Shown piece by piece: positions 34,752 to 42,897 of a stretch of 64,000 bases of DNA (its first letter is position 1; each line of letters begins with the position of its first letter). The position numbers and the translations under genes were made by a program. This DNA is from Flammeovirgaceae bacterium SG7u.111 (GTDB lineage Bacteria; Bacteroidota; Bacteroidia; Cytophagales; Flammeovirgaceae), in NCBI GenBank assembly GCA_034044135.1, contig CP139021.1:4975635-5039634 (forward strand), read 5' to 3'. The notes below the pieces were generated by a model. That model did not search any database. It saw only the letters and a list, made by a program, of their open reading frames with translations, and had not been told where the DNA came from.

Positions 34752-37169
34752 TTAGTTCAAAGTCTCAATTTCAAAAGCCCCGCTCAGCCTAATATCTTCC
34801 GATGAACTGCCTACCATTACCTTGAAAGTACCAGGCTCGACAGTCCAATTCATATTTTTGTCTAGCAAAACCAAATCATCTGGATGCAGCACAAAATCGA
34901 TGGTCTTTGTCTCTCCTGGCAACAGGTGGATGCGTTCAAAACCTCTAAGTTGGGAGTCATAAGTAGTTACACTACTCACTTCATCTTTTACATACAATTG
35001 GACAACCTCATCACCGGCTACCTTACCCGTATTAGTGAGTTGAAAGGATACATGTACATTGGCTTGAGGTTTCAAGGAAGTTGGGGTTACTTTCAGGTCG
35101 CTATAGCCAAATGTTGTATAGCTCAACCCGTATCCAAAAGGGTACAAAGCTCCAGTTACCCGGGTGCTTCCAATCCCATTTTGTTCATCTAGGGACTGTC
35201 CTGCTTGTGATCCTACCTTAAAGGGGAAATTGTAAGGTATCTGACCTACCGTTTTTGGAAAAGTGAGGGTGAGTTTCCCGCCGGGGTTATACGCTCCAAA
35301 AAGGGTTTCGGCAATTACATCGCCAGCCGAATTGCTTGGGAACCAAGCTTCCAAGATTGCGGGAAGGTATTTATTCTCCCAATTGATGCTGAGGGGCTGC
35401 CCGTTGATCAACACTAGCACAACAGGTTTTCCAGTTGCGTATAATGCCTGAACTAATTGATGTTGTCTTCCAGGAAGCCTTAAGTCGGTTCTAGATTTTG
35501 ACTCACCTACCCTCTCTTCGTCTTCCCCCACAACTGCAATAATCACGTCCGCATCTTTCGCTTTTGACACAGCCTCATCAATAGCGGCTTGCTCTTCTTT
35601 GCTCAACGGATAGGTAATAATTTCGCTTTCAGGCCAATGAGGGTCTATCACATCACACCCTTTTGCATAGGTCACATTTAACTCATTTCCTCCATACTTT
35701 TTAATCCCTTCATATACGGATACCGATGGATTTTCAGCAGGACCATACCTGCTATAGGTAAAACTGACCTCATCTGCCAAAGGTCCGGTTACCAATACGT
35801 TTTTCAACTGTTTACGGTCTAAAGGAAGGAGGTTGTTTTCGTTTTTCAACAATACCAACGATTCCCTGTTGATTTGTTTTGATAACTTTTCAGCTTCGGA
35901 CGTGTGTACTATTTTATCAGCTTCTTTAGGGTCTTTTACAAACGGCTCATCAAATAGTCCTAGCCTAAATTTTACAGACAATACATCGGCAACTCTTGCA
36001 TCGATTGTTTTCATTGAAACAGCTCCTTCAGCAATCAACTGGCGCAAGGGCTCGATAAATGACTCAGGAGTTCTGAATGTTGTTCGCACGTTCAACCCTG
36101 CCTCTACAGCCTGACGAACTGCTTCTTTGTAATCTCCTGCTACTTTATGTTTGTCACTAATAAACTCAACTGCTTCACTATCAGAAACTACGTATCCATC
36201 AAAGCCATATTTTTGTCGGAGCAGCTCGGTCAGGAAATAAGAACTTGCAGAAACAGGAACGCCATCGTAGTCATTATAACTGCTCATCACTCCCATGGGG
36301 GACGCTTCTTTTATTACTCTTTTGAAAGGATATAAATGTAATTGGTGCATTTCCCTTGGCGCTACATGTGGGTCCGTTCTCGCCTCCCCGTCTCTCGCTC
36401 CTTTGGGCACGCTATAAACCGCAAAATGTTTAATAGTAGACGCTACACCCTGAGACTTAATCCCCAATACCATTTGCTTGCCTAGCTCAGCAACTAGGTA
36501 CGGGTCTTCGCCATAGCTTTCCACACATCTCCCCCACCGCTGGTCTCGGGCAGGGTCCAATATAGGTGCATAGATATTTGTATAACCCAAAGCCTTAGCT
36601 TCCCTACCTACCATCTGGCCTGCTTGGCCAACCAACTGCTTATTCCAAGTACTTCCAATGCCAATGGGCGCAGGCAATGAGGTTGCTTTTTTATGACATA
36701 AGCCATGAACTCCTTCGTTGGTGAAATCGACAGGAATCCCCATCCTAGTTTCCTCAATGAACCATTTTTGTATTTCATTGATGGCAAGCGCATGGTTGCT
36801 ATAGGGAAAAGAATGTTCTGTATAAGTAGAGGGTCTGCCGTGAAGCGTGTTTAGGTGTTCATCTATATTTCCAATCCCATCTTTCCAAACCCGCTGCTTC
36901 CAACTCTCGTTGGGCATTTCATCTTCCAACACCCGAGAATAGCCATACAAGGTAGCCATCTGACAGGTTTTTTCTTCAACAGTCATCAATGAGAGCAAGT
37001 TGTTTATTCTGCTTTCCAGTGGTGCTGTCGGGTCTTCAAATACATCTTTTAAGCCGTTTTTATTGAAGTCAATCCAACCCTCATGATAGATCGTATCTTG
37101 CCCTTTCTTAGTACCAAATGAGGTAAAGAGAAAAAACAAAATAAGCGCATATAATCTAGTATTTTTCAT
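34752..37169 (-). CDS. GH3 beta-glycosidase (beta-xylosidase/beta-glucosidase type)
   Basis: An 805-residue GH3 enzyme with an N-terminal hydrophobic leader. The segment DFNKNGLKDVFEDPTAP at 34-50 is the EF-hand-like entry common in Bacteroidota GH3 proteins. The barrel has IKHFAVYSV near 246-254 and the nucleophile motif GYVVSDSEAVE with Asp330. The sandwich domain has DVIIAVVGEDEERVGES and TDLRLPGRQ, and a fibronectin III-like domain lies at the C-terminus (TNTGKVAGDEVVQLYVKD). It differs from the lipoprotein GH3 at 11379-13754 and probably has another linkage or localisation. It follows GH30 after an intergenic stretch holding a large hairpin. Confidence 0.92.
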   Translation of the reverse strand: MKNTRLYALILFFLFTSFGTKKGQDTIYHEGWIDFNKNGLKDVFEDPTAPLESRINNLLSLMTVEEKTCQMATLYGYSRVLEDEMPNESWKQRVWKDGIGNIDEHLNTLHGRPSTYTEHSFPYSNHALAINEIQKWFIEETRMGIPVDFTNEGVHGLCHKKATSLPAPIGIGSTWNKQLVGQAGQMVGREAKALGYTNIYAPILDPARDQRWGRCVESYGEDPYLVAELGKQMVLGIKSQGVASTIKHFAVYSVPKGARDGEARTDPHVAPREMHQLHLYPFKRVIKEASPMGVMSSYNDYDGVPVSASSYFLTELLRQKYGFDGYVVSDSEAVEFISDKHKVAGDYKEAVRQAVEAGLNVRTTFRTPESFIEPLRQLIAEGAVSMKTIDARVADVLSVKFRLGLFDEPFVKDPKEADKIVHTSEAEKLSKQINRESLVLLKNENNLLPLDRKQLKNVLVTGPLADEVSFTYSRYGPAENPSVSVYEGIKKYGGNELNVTYAKGCDVIDPHWPESEIITYPLSKEEQAAIDEAVSKAKDADVIIAVVGEDEERVGESKSRTDLRLPGRQHQLVQALYATGKPVVLVLINGQPLSINWENKYLPAILEAWFPSNSAGDVIAETLFGAYNPGGKLTLTFPKTVGQIPYNFPFKVGSQAGQSLDEQNGIGSTRVTGALYPFGYGLSYTTFGYSDLKVTPTSLKPQANVHVSFQLTNTGKVAGDEVVQLYVKDEVSSVTTYDSQLRGFERIHLLPGETKTIDFVLHPDDLVLLDKNMNWTVEPGTFKVMVGSSSEDIRLSGAFEIETLN

Positions 37170-37234
37170 AGGTCATTGGTTTGATAATTTGACTTGTTAT
37201 TTTATCTGAAAGCACCTAAAGACTCCAACGCACT

Positions 37235-37298
37235 TGACAGAATACAGGGAAATGTCGTCCCTAAACAGCAGTAATAGTGATTTCCCCATCTTCTGTCA
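37235..37298. repeat. Nested inverted repeats between GH30 and GH3
   Basis: Outer arms TGACAGAA (37235-37242) and TTCTGTCA (37291-37298) enclose inner arms GGGAAAT (37247-37253) and ATTTCCC (37280-37286), with symmetric 4-base internal gaps. The structure begins 16 bases after the GH30 stop in the transcript and has no T-run, so it looks more like an intercistronic RNA element or processing site than a plain terminator. Confidence 0.6.
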
Positions 37299-37313
37299 GC
37301 CCTCAATAATCTG

Positions 37314-38747
37314 TTACTTACCAACCGTCACTGTACTAATAGATGATGCCTGTAACTCAATAGAAACTGGTGTTTTCCCAACCATCACGTTTATTGTTTT
37401 CGCTTCCTTTTCAGGGTTGTTCAGCAGCAACATCACACGTCCGTCTTTCAGTTTAAAGGCCAAATGGTTTTTGCCTTCCGAAGATTTCAGCACATGGTCG
37501 CCGGGTTGTACAAAATGCGAAAGATGCTTGAATAGGTAAAATTCATCGGTATAATTGATTTCTTGCTTCTCACGGTCAATCACCACCATAGAATTTTGTG
37601 GCCAGCCCCATGCACTTTTGCCCGTTTCGTCCAGCACCATATTCCAATACATGTAGCTACCAGCTCGGTTGTTGAAAAAATGCACGATGGTTTCCCACGA
37701 TCTTGCTACCGAAGTCCAGTCATTTTCACTTTCACCACATTTATTTTCAGTTTGCATGAACTTGTAATCGGGGTACTCTTTCGCAATGGTGGGAATGGAC
37801 TTAGAACCTCCCCACTGAAACCCAACTCCTTTAATGTATTTCTTAGATTCTTTGTCGTCCAAAATGGTTCTCACATAGTCTGGCTTGCCCCAGTTGATGG
37901 TCCCCAACCAGATTTCAGCTTTGATGTTATCTTTTTCAAACTGTGGTCCTAAAAAGTGTCCAATAAAATAGGACATATCCTCTGCTCTCCAAGTACAACT
38001 CGGCCAGTTAGGCGCATATGCAATTTCGTTTTGAGGTTGGATGGCACACAGCGAAATACCTTCTTTTTCATAAGCTTGTACAAATTTCGAGAAGTACAAA
38101 GCGTAAGCCTGAAGATACCTTTCCTGCATTTTAAATGCCGTTGCGTTGTTGAAAACCTCTGCACCAGGGGTCATTCGGTTTCCATCAGGGCGACCGTTCC
38201 AATCCCCACTTCGGGTCGAATAATGTTCGTTCACTTTCATCCAAGCTGGAGGCGTCCATGGTGATGCCCAGATTTGCAAATCAGGACGAACTTTTAAGGC
38301 TTCTTTGAGGTAAGGAATGAGAATGAATTTGTCCCTGTCGATATTAAAATCACGCATTACAAAATCTTCGGGAACATCGTTGGAGGAATAATAGCTTAGA
38401 GCGTAATCGCTTGCCCCCAGTGGAATACGGCACATGGAAAAGTTGCAACCCTCTTCGGAAAACAGTGCATTAAAAACTTCTTTCGATTGAGTGGCTGGCA
38501 ATGCTTGAATAGCCGTCCAGCCCAATTCGTTGAACGCACCGCCAATGCCATCAATTTCCTGTAATACACTATCGGTATAGATGGTAATGTCTGGGTTAGA
38601 AACTTCCTTTTCTACTTTTGCCGCAGACTTTTTGGGTTCAACCCAACGCTCAGTTGGGGTAGTATACACCACACTTACTTTCTGTGCAGAAAGAGTACTT
38701 ATTCCAAAAAATACTATGCTAATAGTGCTGAATAATAGTTTTCTCAT
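37314..38747 (-). CDS. GH30 glycoside hydrolase
   Basis: A 477-residue exported clan-A enzyme with a signal peptide ending in LSAQ (residue 22). The N-terminal strand EIDGIGGAFNELG at 64-76 is the classic GH30 opening. The barrel has RIPLGASDYALSYYS at ~107-121, WTPPAWMK at 164-171, the acid/base motif QPQNE with Glu241 and the nucleophile in KFMQTENKCGE with Glu334. A C-terminal beta-sandwich (~385-477) completes the fold. GH30 members cleave beta-glucosyl, beta-xylosyl, beta-fucosyl or glucuronoxylan linkages; the subfamily cannot be settled by eye. It lies 6 bp downstream of the DUF1961 gene, so the two are coexpressed. Confidence 0.92.
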   Translation of the reverse strand: MRKLLFSTISIVFFGISTLSAQKVSVVYTTPTERWVEPKKSAAKVEKEVSNPDITIYTDSVLQEIDGIGGAFNELGWTAIQALPATQSKEVFNALFSEEGCNFSMCRIPLGASDYALSYYSSNDVPEDFVMRDFNIDRDKFILIPYLKEALKVRPDLQIWASPWTPPAWMKVNEHYSTRSGDWNGRPDGNRMTPGAEVFNNATAFKMQERYLQAYALYFSKFVQAYEKEGISLCAIQPQNEIAYAPNWPSCTWRAEDMSYFIGHFLGPQFEKDNIKAEIWLGTINWGKPDYVRTILDDKESKKYIKGVGFQWGGSKSIPTIAKEYPDYKFMQTENKCGESENDWTSVARSWETIVHFFNNRAGSYMYWNMVLDETGKSAWGWPQNSMVVIDREKQEINYTDEFYLFKHLSHFVQPGDHVLKSSEGKNHLAFKLKDGRVMLLLNNPEKEAKTINVMVGKTPVSIELQASSISTVTVGK

Positions 38748-38753
38748 TTTTCT

Positions 38754-39545
38754 CTATTTTGTATAAACTTTAAAGTCTCTGTATCGTGCTGAGCGGGTAA
38801 ACATGTGGCGCAACCCGATTCGCCCTTCCTTAGGTGATTGTTTTTCATCTAAGTCCCAAGAATATAATTTCTCCACACCCTCGCCCTTTACCTGAAAGTG
38901 GAGCTTCGAACCCGTTTTGATAACCGTGATTTTGTAGGTGATGCCTGGTAAAAAAAGTCCAGTTTTAAAAAATGCCGGAGGCACTTCTGTTTCTCCAAAC
39001 TTGCCTTCTTCTGCGGGGTATTTTCGTATCCTTATGTAATCATTGTCAGGATCTTCGTTCACCATGGGGAAAGCCGAATAACTAACATGGAGCGGGTTCA
39101 TGTTGTAGTAATACTTACTCATGGTCGGCACTTCTCTGTACTCGTTCCATTCCGTAATATCCTTTCCCCTACCTTCATTCCCAATTCCTTGAGCTTGTAT
39201 ATACAAGATGTTCACATTCACTATTTGCGAATCTGTTCGGGTGTAGTCATACTCAATTTTGATATCTCCTTTGAAGGAATCTTTGGTCCACAAAACCGTA
39301 TGGTGCGCATCGTTTCTATTGATAGGTCCGGCAATTAAATCCATGCCTTTTTCATCCTGCACCACTTTTGAGATTAGCCCATCTTTAAACCAGTTCTCTT
39401 CCCAATTGCTCGTGCAATCATCTGATAATTGCAACTTCCAGTCGGATGAAGCATTCAAGCTTTCAAAATCCTGTTGCCCTTTCACCGAACAGCTAAAAAA
39501 AGTAAATGAAACAGCTGATACCCAAAATAATAGTCTTAATTTCAT
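38754..39545 (-). CDS. DUF1961-like (YesU-type) lipoprotein
   Basis: A 263-residue protein with lipobox FFSC (Cys19). The rest is a single concanavalin-like jelly roll resembling DUF1961/YesU: AHHTVLWTKDSFKGDIKIEYDYTR in the first half, NMNPLHVSYSAFPM and DNDYIRIRKYPA in the centre, and GRIGLRHMFTRSARYRDFKVYTK at the end. YesU is found in the rhamnogalacturonan locus of Bacillus, so a glycan-related role is expected, but the reaction is unknown to me. It is placed between the GH28-type gene and GH30. Family call moderate. Confidence 0.72.
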   Translation of the reverse strand: MKLRLLFWVSAVSFTFFSCSVKGQQDFESLNASSDWKLQLSDDCTSNWEENWFKDGLISKVVQDEKGMDLIAGPINRNDAHHTVLWTKDSFKGDIKIEYDYTRTDSQIVNVNILYIQAQGIGNEGRGKDITEWNEYREVPTMSKYYYNMNPLHVSYSAFPMVNEDPDNDYIRIRKYPAEEGKFGETEVPPAFFKTGLFLPGITYKITVIKTGSKLHFQVKGEGVEKLYSWDLDEKQSPKEGRIGLRHMFTRSARYRDFKVYTK

Positions 39546-39664
39546 AGCAATTTATTTCATCTGATTAATATTCGTATTCGGGAACTGAATAGACCATTTC
39601 TTCTTTAAAGCCCATCCCTTTTTTCACACCGTAAAGATTGATTTCTGATTGATTTCTCCTCCTT

Positions 39665-41179
39665 TCATTCAAACCGAACATCTTTTACAAAATCGTTCAT
39701 CGTTACCTGCTCAGCGACAACTTTCTTTCCGTCTAGAACCACATTTTCAAAATACACACCCTCTACAGTGTGGTCTTTATCAAATCCTACCAGCTCCATA
39801 CTCGCATGATCGCGAATGATATACGGTTTCCAATCTGTGCCATCCTGAAATCCAGTGAGGGTTGTATCGATAGGTGCGGAAATGGCTGTGATGTCTTTGA
39901 AAATCACATTTCTGACGTTGCCCCGTTCTTCTGTTTCTGTCCATCTCGTCTTCCCAATCCAACAAGATATTAACCTGCGGGCTTCCTCTATTCGGATATT
40001 CTCAAATGTTACGTTACTGATGACCGCATCATCGCAATGGTAAACTCGAAGTGCCGTTTCCCGCCCAACATCATGGATAATATCGCAGTCTTCAAAAAGT
40101 ATATCACTGACATTTTCACATATTTCAGCCCCGATGCTCAAAGAATGGGCAAGTTCGTTCCAGACCACACACTTTCGGGTATGGATGTTTTTTACCTCCC
40201 CACGCCCTTCAAAAGATTTGATCACCACGGCGTCGTCAAGGGTGCGAAAAAAGCAGTTCTCCACTAAAGCATTTCTTGAATTAGAAATATCAACCCCGTC
40301 CGCATTTCCTCTCCAGCCAAGGATTTTGATATTATCAACATGAATATCATCGGAACTCTGAATCGGAACGGTCCAGTGGCTGGGATCGCAGATAGTTACC
40401 CCTTCAATAGTTATGTTCTTAGAATGCTGGGCAAATATGGTGTGCCTTCTGCGCGCCCTTGGAATAGCAGACTGGTCAATAATGCCCCTCCCACGGATAG
40501 TGATGTTTTTTCCTTCCATAAAAAAGGTAGGTAAGTTCTTTTCTGACCCACGTATTTCTACCTTCTTCTCATCCTTCTCCATTCCACAGCGGAGATAAGC
40601 CCCCCCAGCTATATAAACTGTTTGACCATCCTCTAGTGCCACACTGGTTACATCATGGACTCCTGGACCAAAATAAATGACATCAGAACTTTCTGGGTCA
40701 GGAATATTTTCTTCAAAAGGATTGGCAAAAATATGCAACGATTCATGCCAATCTCCATTCACTTCAATGGTCAGGTTGCCTGGGTTATCTACAGAAAACG
40801 ATATGTCATTCCCATCAAATTTTGCTTCAATCCCATAGGACGTCGGCAATATTTTCACAGAACTAACCGCCTCAGGATAAGTGATTTTAACCTCCACTTT
40901 TTCCTTCATATCGAAAGAAGCGAATGAAGCAAATCCGAATATTTTGCGCGAGTGATTTAGGCGAGGTATCGGTTCTGATGGTGGGATTTTTGTTTTATAA
41001 ACAGGCACTGCCTGCCCCTCTACTTCCACAGCGAAAGCTTTGGATAGCTCAACGCCCTCCGGTGCTGGATATACTTTTACCTTTTGCTTTGTACACGCAC
41101 TAAAAGCCAGAATTCCTATTGAAAAAAGAAGTACTGTTGTATTTCGACAATTTGTATAAAACCCAATACTACGCTTCAT
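39665..41179 (-). CDS. GH28-type right-handed beta-helix hydrolase, lipoprotein
   Basis: A 504-residue lipoprotein (FSAC, Cys29). Residues ~35-155 are a beta-rich preface. The helix starts with DVIYFGPGVHDVTSVALEDGQTVYIAGGAYLRC. GH28-like catalytic segments are GNADGVDIS at 291-299 (Asp294, Asp297) and TLDDAVVIKS at 313-322 (Asp315, Asp316). The usual GHG of polygalacturonases is replaced by AHSLSIGAE, which suggests a specificity other than plain polygalacturonan, and some GH49-type beta-helix enzymes share the preface. Expected to cleave exo or endo at uronic acid or a related sugar. Neighbours are the FAD oxidoreductase upstream and DUF1961 downstream. Confidence 0.82.
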   Translation of the reverse strand: MKRSIGFYTNCRNTTVLLFSIGILAFSACTKQKVKVYPAPEGVELSKAFAVEVEGQAVPVYKTKIPPSEPIPRLNHSRKIFGFASFASFDMKEKVEVKITYPEAVSSVKILPTSYGIEAKFDGNDISFSVDNPGNLTIEVNGDWHESLHIFANPFEENIPDPESSDVIYFGPGVHDVTSVALEDGQTVYIAGGAYLRCGMEKDEKKVEIRGSEKNLPTFFMEGKNITIRGRGIIDQSAIPRARRRHTIFAQHSKNITIEGVTICDPSHWTVPIQSSDDIHVDNIKILGWRGNADGVDISNSRNALVENCFFRTLDDAVVIKSFEGRGEVKNIHTRKCVVWNELAHSLSIGAEICENVSDILFEDCDIIHDVGRETALRVYHCDDAVISNVTFENIRIEEARRLISCWIGKTRWTETEERGNVRNVIFKDITAISAPIDTTLTGFQDGTDWKPYIIRDHASMELVGFDKDHTVEGVYFENVVLDGKKVVAEQVTMNDFVKDVRFE

Positions 41180-41208
41180 AAGTCTTGATATTAATAGAAT
41201 ACAAACCT

Positions 41209-42852
41209 TTAATTCAGAACCTGTTCGGCTTCCAACAACCTTGATCTCAACTGCTCATATTCTATGTCATGAATATCTTTGTTGGCATCAACCGCCATAC
41301 CTGCAAGCATCCCAGCACTTTGCCCCAGCACCATGAATACCGGCTCCATCCGAATAGAGCCAAAAGCAATGTGCGAACTCGATATAGCTGTGAGCACGAT
41401 CAAGTTTTTGCATTCTTCTTTTTTAGGAAGAATTGTTCCCAAGTGGATTTGGTAAGGCTGCCCAGGCTCTACCCCCAAATCGCCCTCGTTTTGCACATAG
41501 CCTTCAGCGGTAATGTACCTTTGGGTATTGTGCGAATCCATGGCATACGAGCCCATCCCAATCGACTTTTCAACAGGCTTTTTCCCCAGTATTTCATTGT
41601 CGGTCATCACAAACTCTCCAACCATTCGACGAGCTTCCCGCACATAAATCTGGTAAGGCCAGTGGCCATTATCCACAAATTCATCTTTTGCCAAGCCCCA
41701 TTTTTTTATATTTTCCCTTAACCTTTCCGGCACGCTTTCATCGTGAGTCCAGAAGTACAGCAAGCCTTTGTGGTAGTTGATATGCTCTTCCAGTATCTCT
41801 TTCCTTTTTTCGTAAGAGGCTTCTGGGTATTCGTAGTTCATCCCGATGTTGTCGGAGCTAAAAGGGCCTACATTGTTTACATCCCTTTTTTTATTGGGAA
41901 TTTTTCCACCTCCAAACATAGAAGTCCGGCCACCTCTGAATACCCTTCTCAATAATTCATACTGCGTAGAATCGTAATTTTCTGGTTTCTCAAAAGGCAC
42001 TACGTTGCCTTCAGCATTGGTGGTGCACAGGCGGTAATTATACGCCTGAATGCGCTTGTCGCCAGACCCTTTTTCCCCAGGAGGGTCTGTAGAAATACGG
42101 GGCAATACGCCGCTTGTAGAATCGCCGGGGATTACATAAGGGCTAATGTTAAGCTGCTGGAAATTATGGCTATGGTGAAATTCGTTGGTTTGCACACCGT
42201 TCCAAGTTTCGCCATACACACTGTTGGCTTCTCGCCCTATGGTATAAGTGACGCCAGCGGCAGCCATCAAATCGCCCTCGTACGTGGCATCCATGAAAAT
42301 TTCCGCTTCAAATTTCTTCCCACTCAACATAGTGATGGACTTGATTTTCCCATCCACTACTTCTACCCCATTTTCTCGGTCGAGCCACTCATCACGCAAA
42401 ACAGTGATCCTATTTTCAGCTATAAATGCCTCAAAAATTCCTTCTGCCACATGCGGCTCAAATGTCCACATGGTTTGCATGCTGTCGTTGATCGCCGTAG
42501 TTCCTTGCCCCTCGTTGCCGTATTCATTCTTCGGCTGCCAATTCCATGCGTCCTCTTTTTGGTAATGCAAATACACACGATGGTAAAACTCACGAGAAAG
42601 CCCGCCAATTACGCTTTTATCGCCTACATCGGTGAACCCTAGCCCACTTGCCGAAAGTCCGCCAATATGTGTCTCGGGGCAAACGATGATGACTGATTTG
42701 TCCATCTGCGCAAGCTGCACCGCAGCCGTGATGGCTGCCGAAGTCCCTCCATAGATCACCACATCTGAATCAGACGGTTTTTCAGTCTTGGTAGTAGTAC
42801 AAGCAACAACAGTTGCCAAAATCAGCAAGAATGGCAGTACATATCTTTTCAT
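41209..42852 (-). CDS. FAD-dependent oxidoreductase lipoprotein
   Basis: A 547-residue protein with leader ending in VVAC (Cys18). The dinucleotide-binding fold appears at once as DVVIYGGTSAAITAAVQLA (~30-48), followed by HIGGLSASGLGFTDVGDKSVIGG, the signature of the FAD_oxidored family often annotated as xanthan-lyase-like oxidoreductases. Further family markers are FMDATYEGDLMAAAGVTYTIGREA and, at the end, SSHIAFGSIRMEPVFMVLGQSAGMLAGMA. It is full length. Its position inside a glycan locus and its export signal suggest oxidation of a sugar or of a lyase product outside the cytoplasm, although flavin loading of an exported lipoprotein is unusual. Its start overlaps an ATGAAATGA string. Confidence 0.85.
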   Translation of the reverse strand: MKRYVLPFLLILATVVACTTTKTEKPSDSDVVIYGGTSAAITAAVQLAQMDKSVIIVCPETHIGGLSASGLGFTDVGDKSVIGGLSREFYHRVYLHYQKEDAWNWQPKNEYGNEGQGTTAINDSMQTMWTFEPHVAEGIFEAFIAENRITVLRDEWLDRENGVEVVDGKIKSITMLSGKKFEAEIFMDATYEGDLMAAAGVTYTIGREANSVYGETWNGVQTNEFHHSHNFQQLNISPYVIPGDSTSGVLPRISTDPPGEKGSGDKRIQAYNYRLCTTNAEGNVVPFEKPENYDSTQYELLRRVFRGGRTSMFGGGKIPNKKRDVNNVGPFSSDNIGMNYEYPEASYEKRKEILEEHINYHKGLLYFWTHDESVPERLRENIKKWGLAKDEFVDNGHWPYQIYVREARRMVGEFVMTDNEILGKKPVEKSIGMGSYAMDSHNTQRYITAEGYVQNEGDLGVEPGQPYQIHLGTILPKKEECKNLIVLTAISSSHIAFGSIRMEPVFMVLGQSAGMLAGMAVDANKDIHDIEYEQLRSRLLEAEQVLN

Positions 42853-42897
42853 TTCATATTGTATTAAAAGGTTGTTAGCGCATGTTTAAATATGCTC

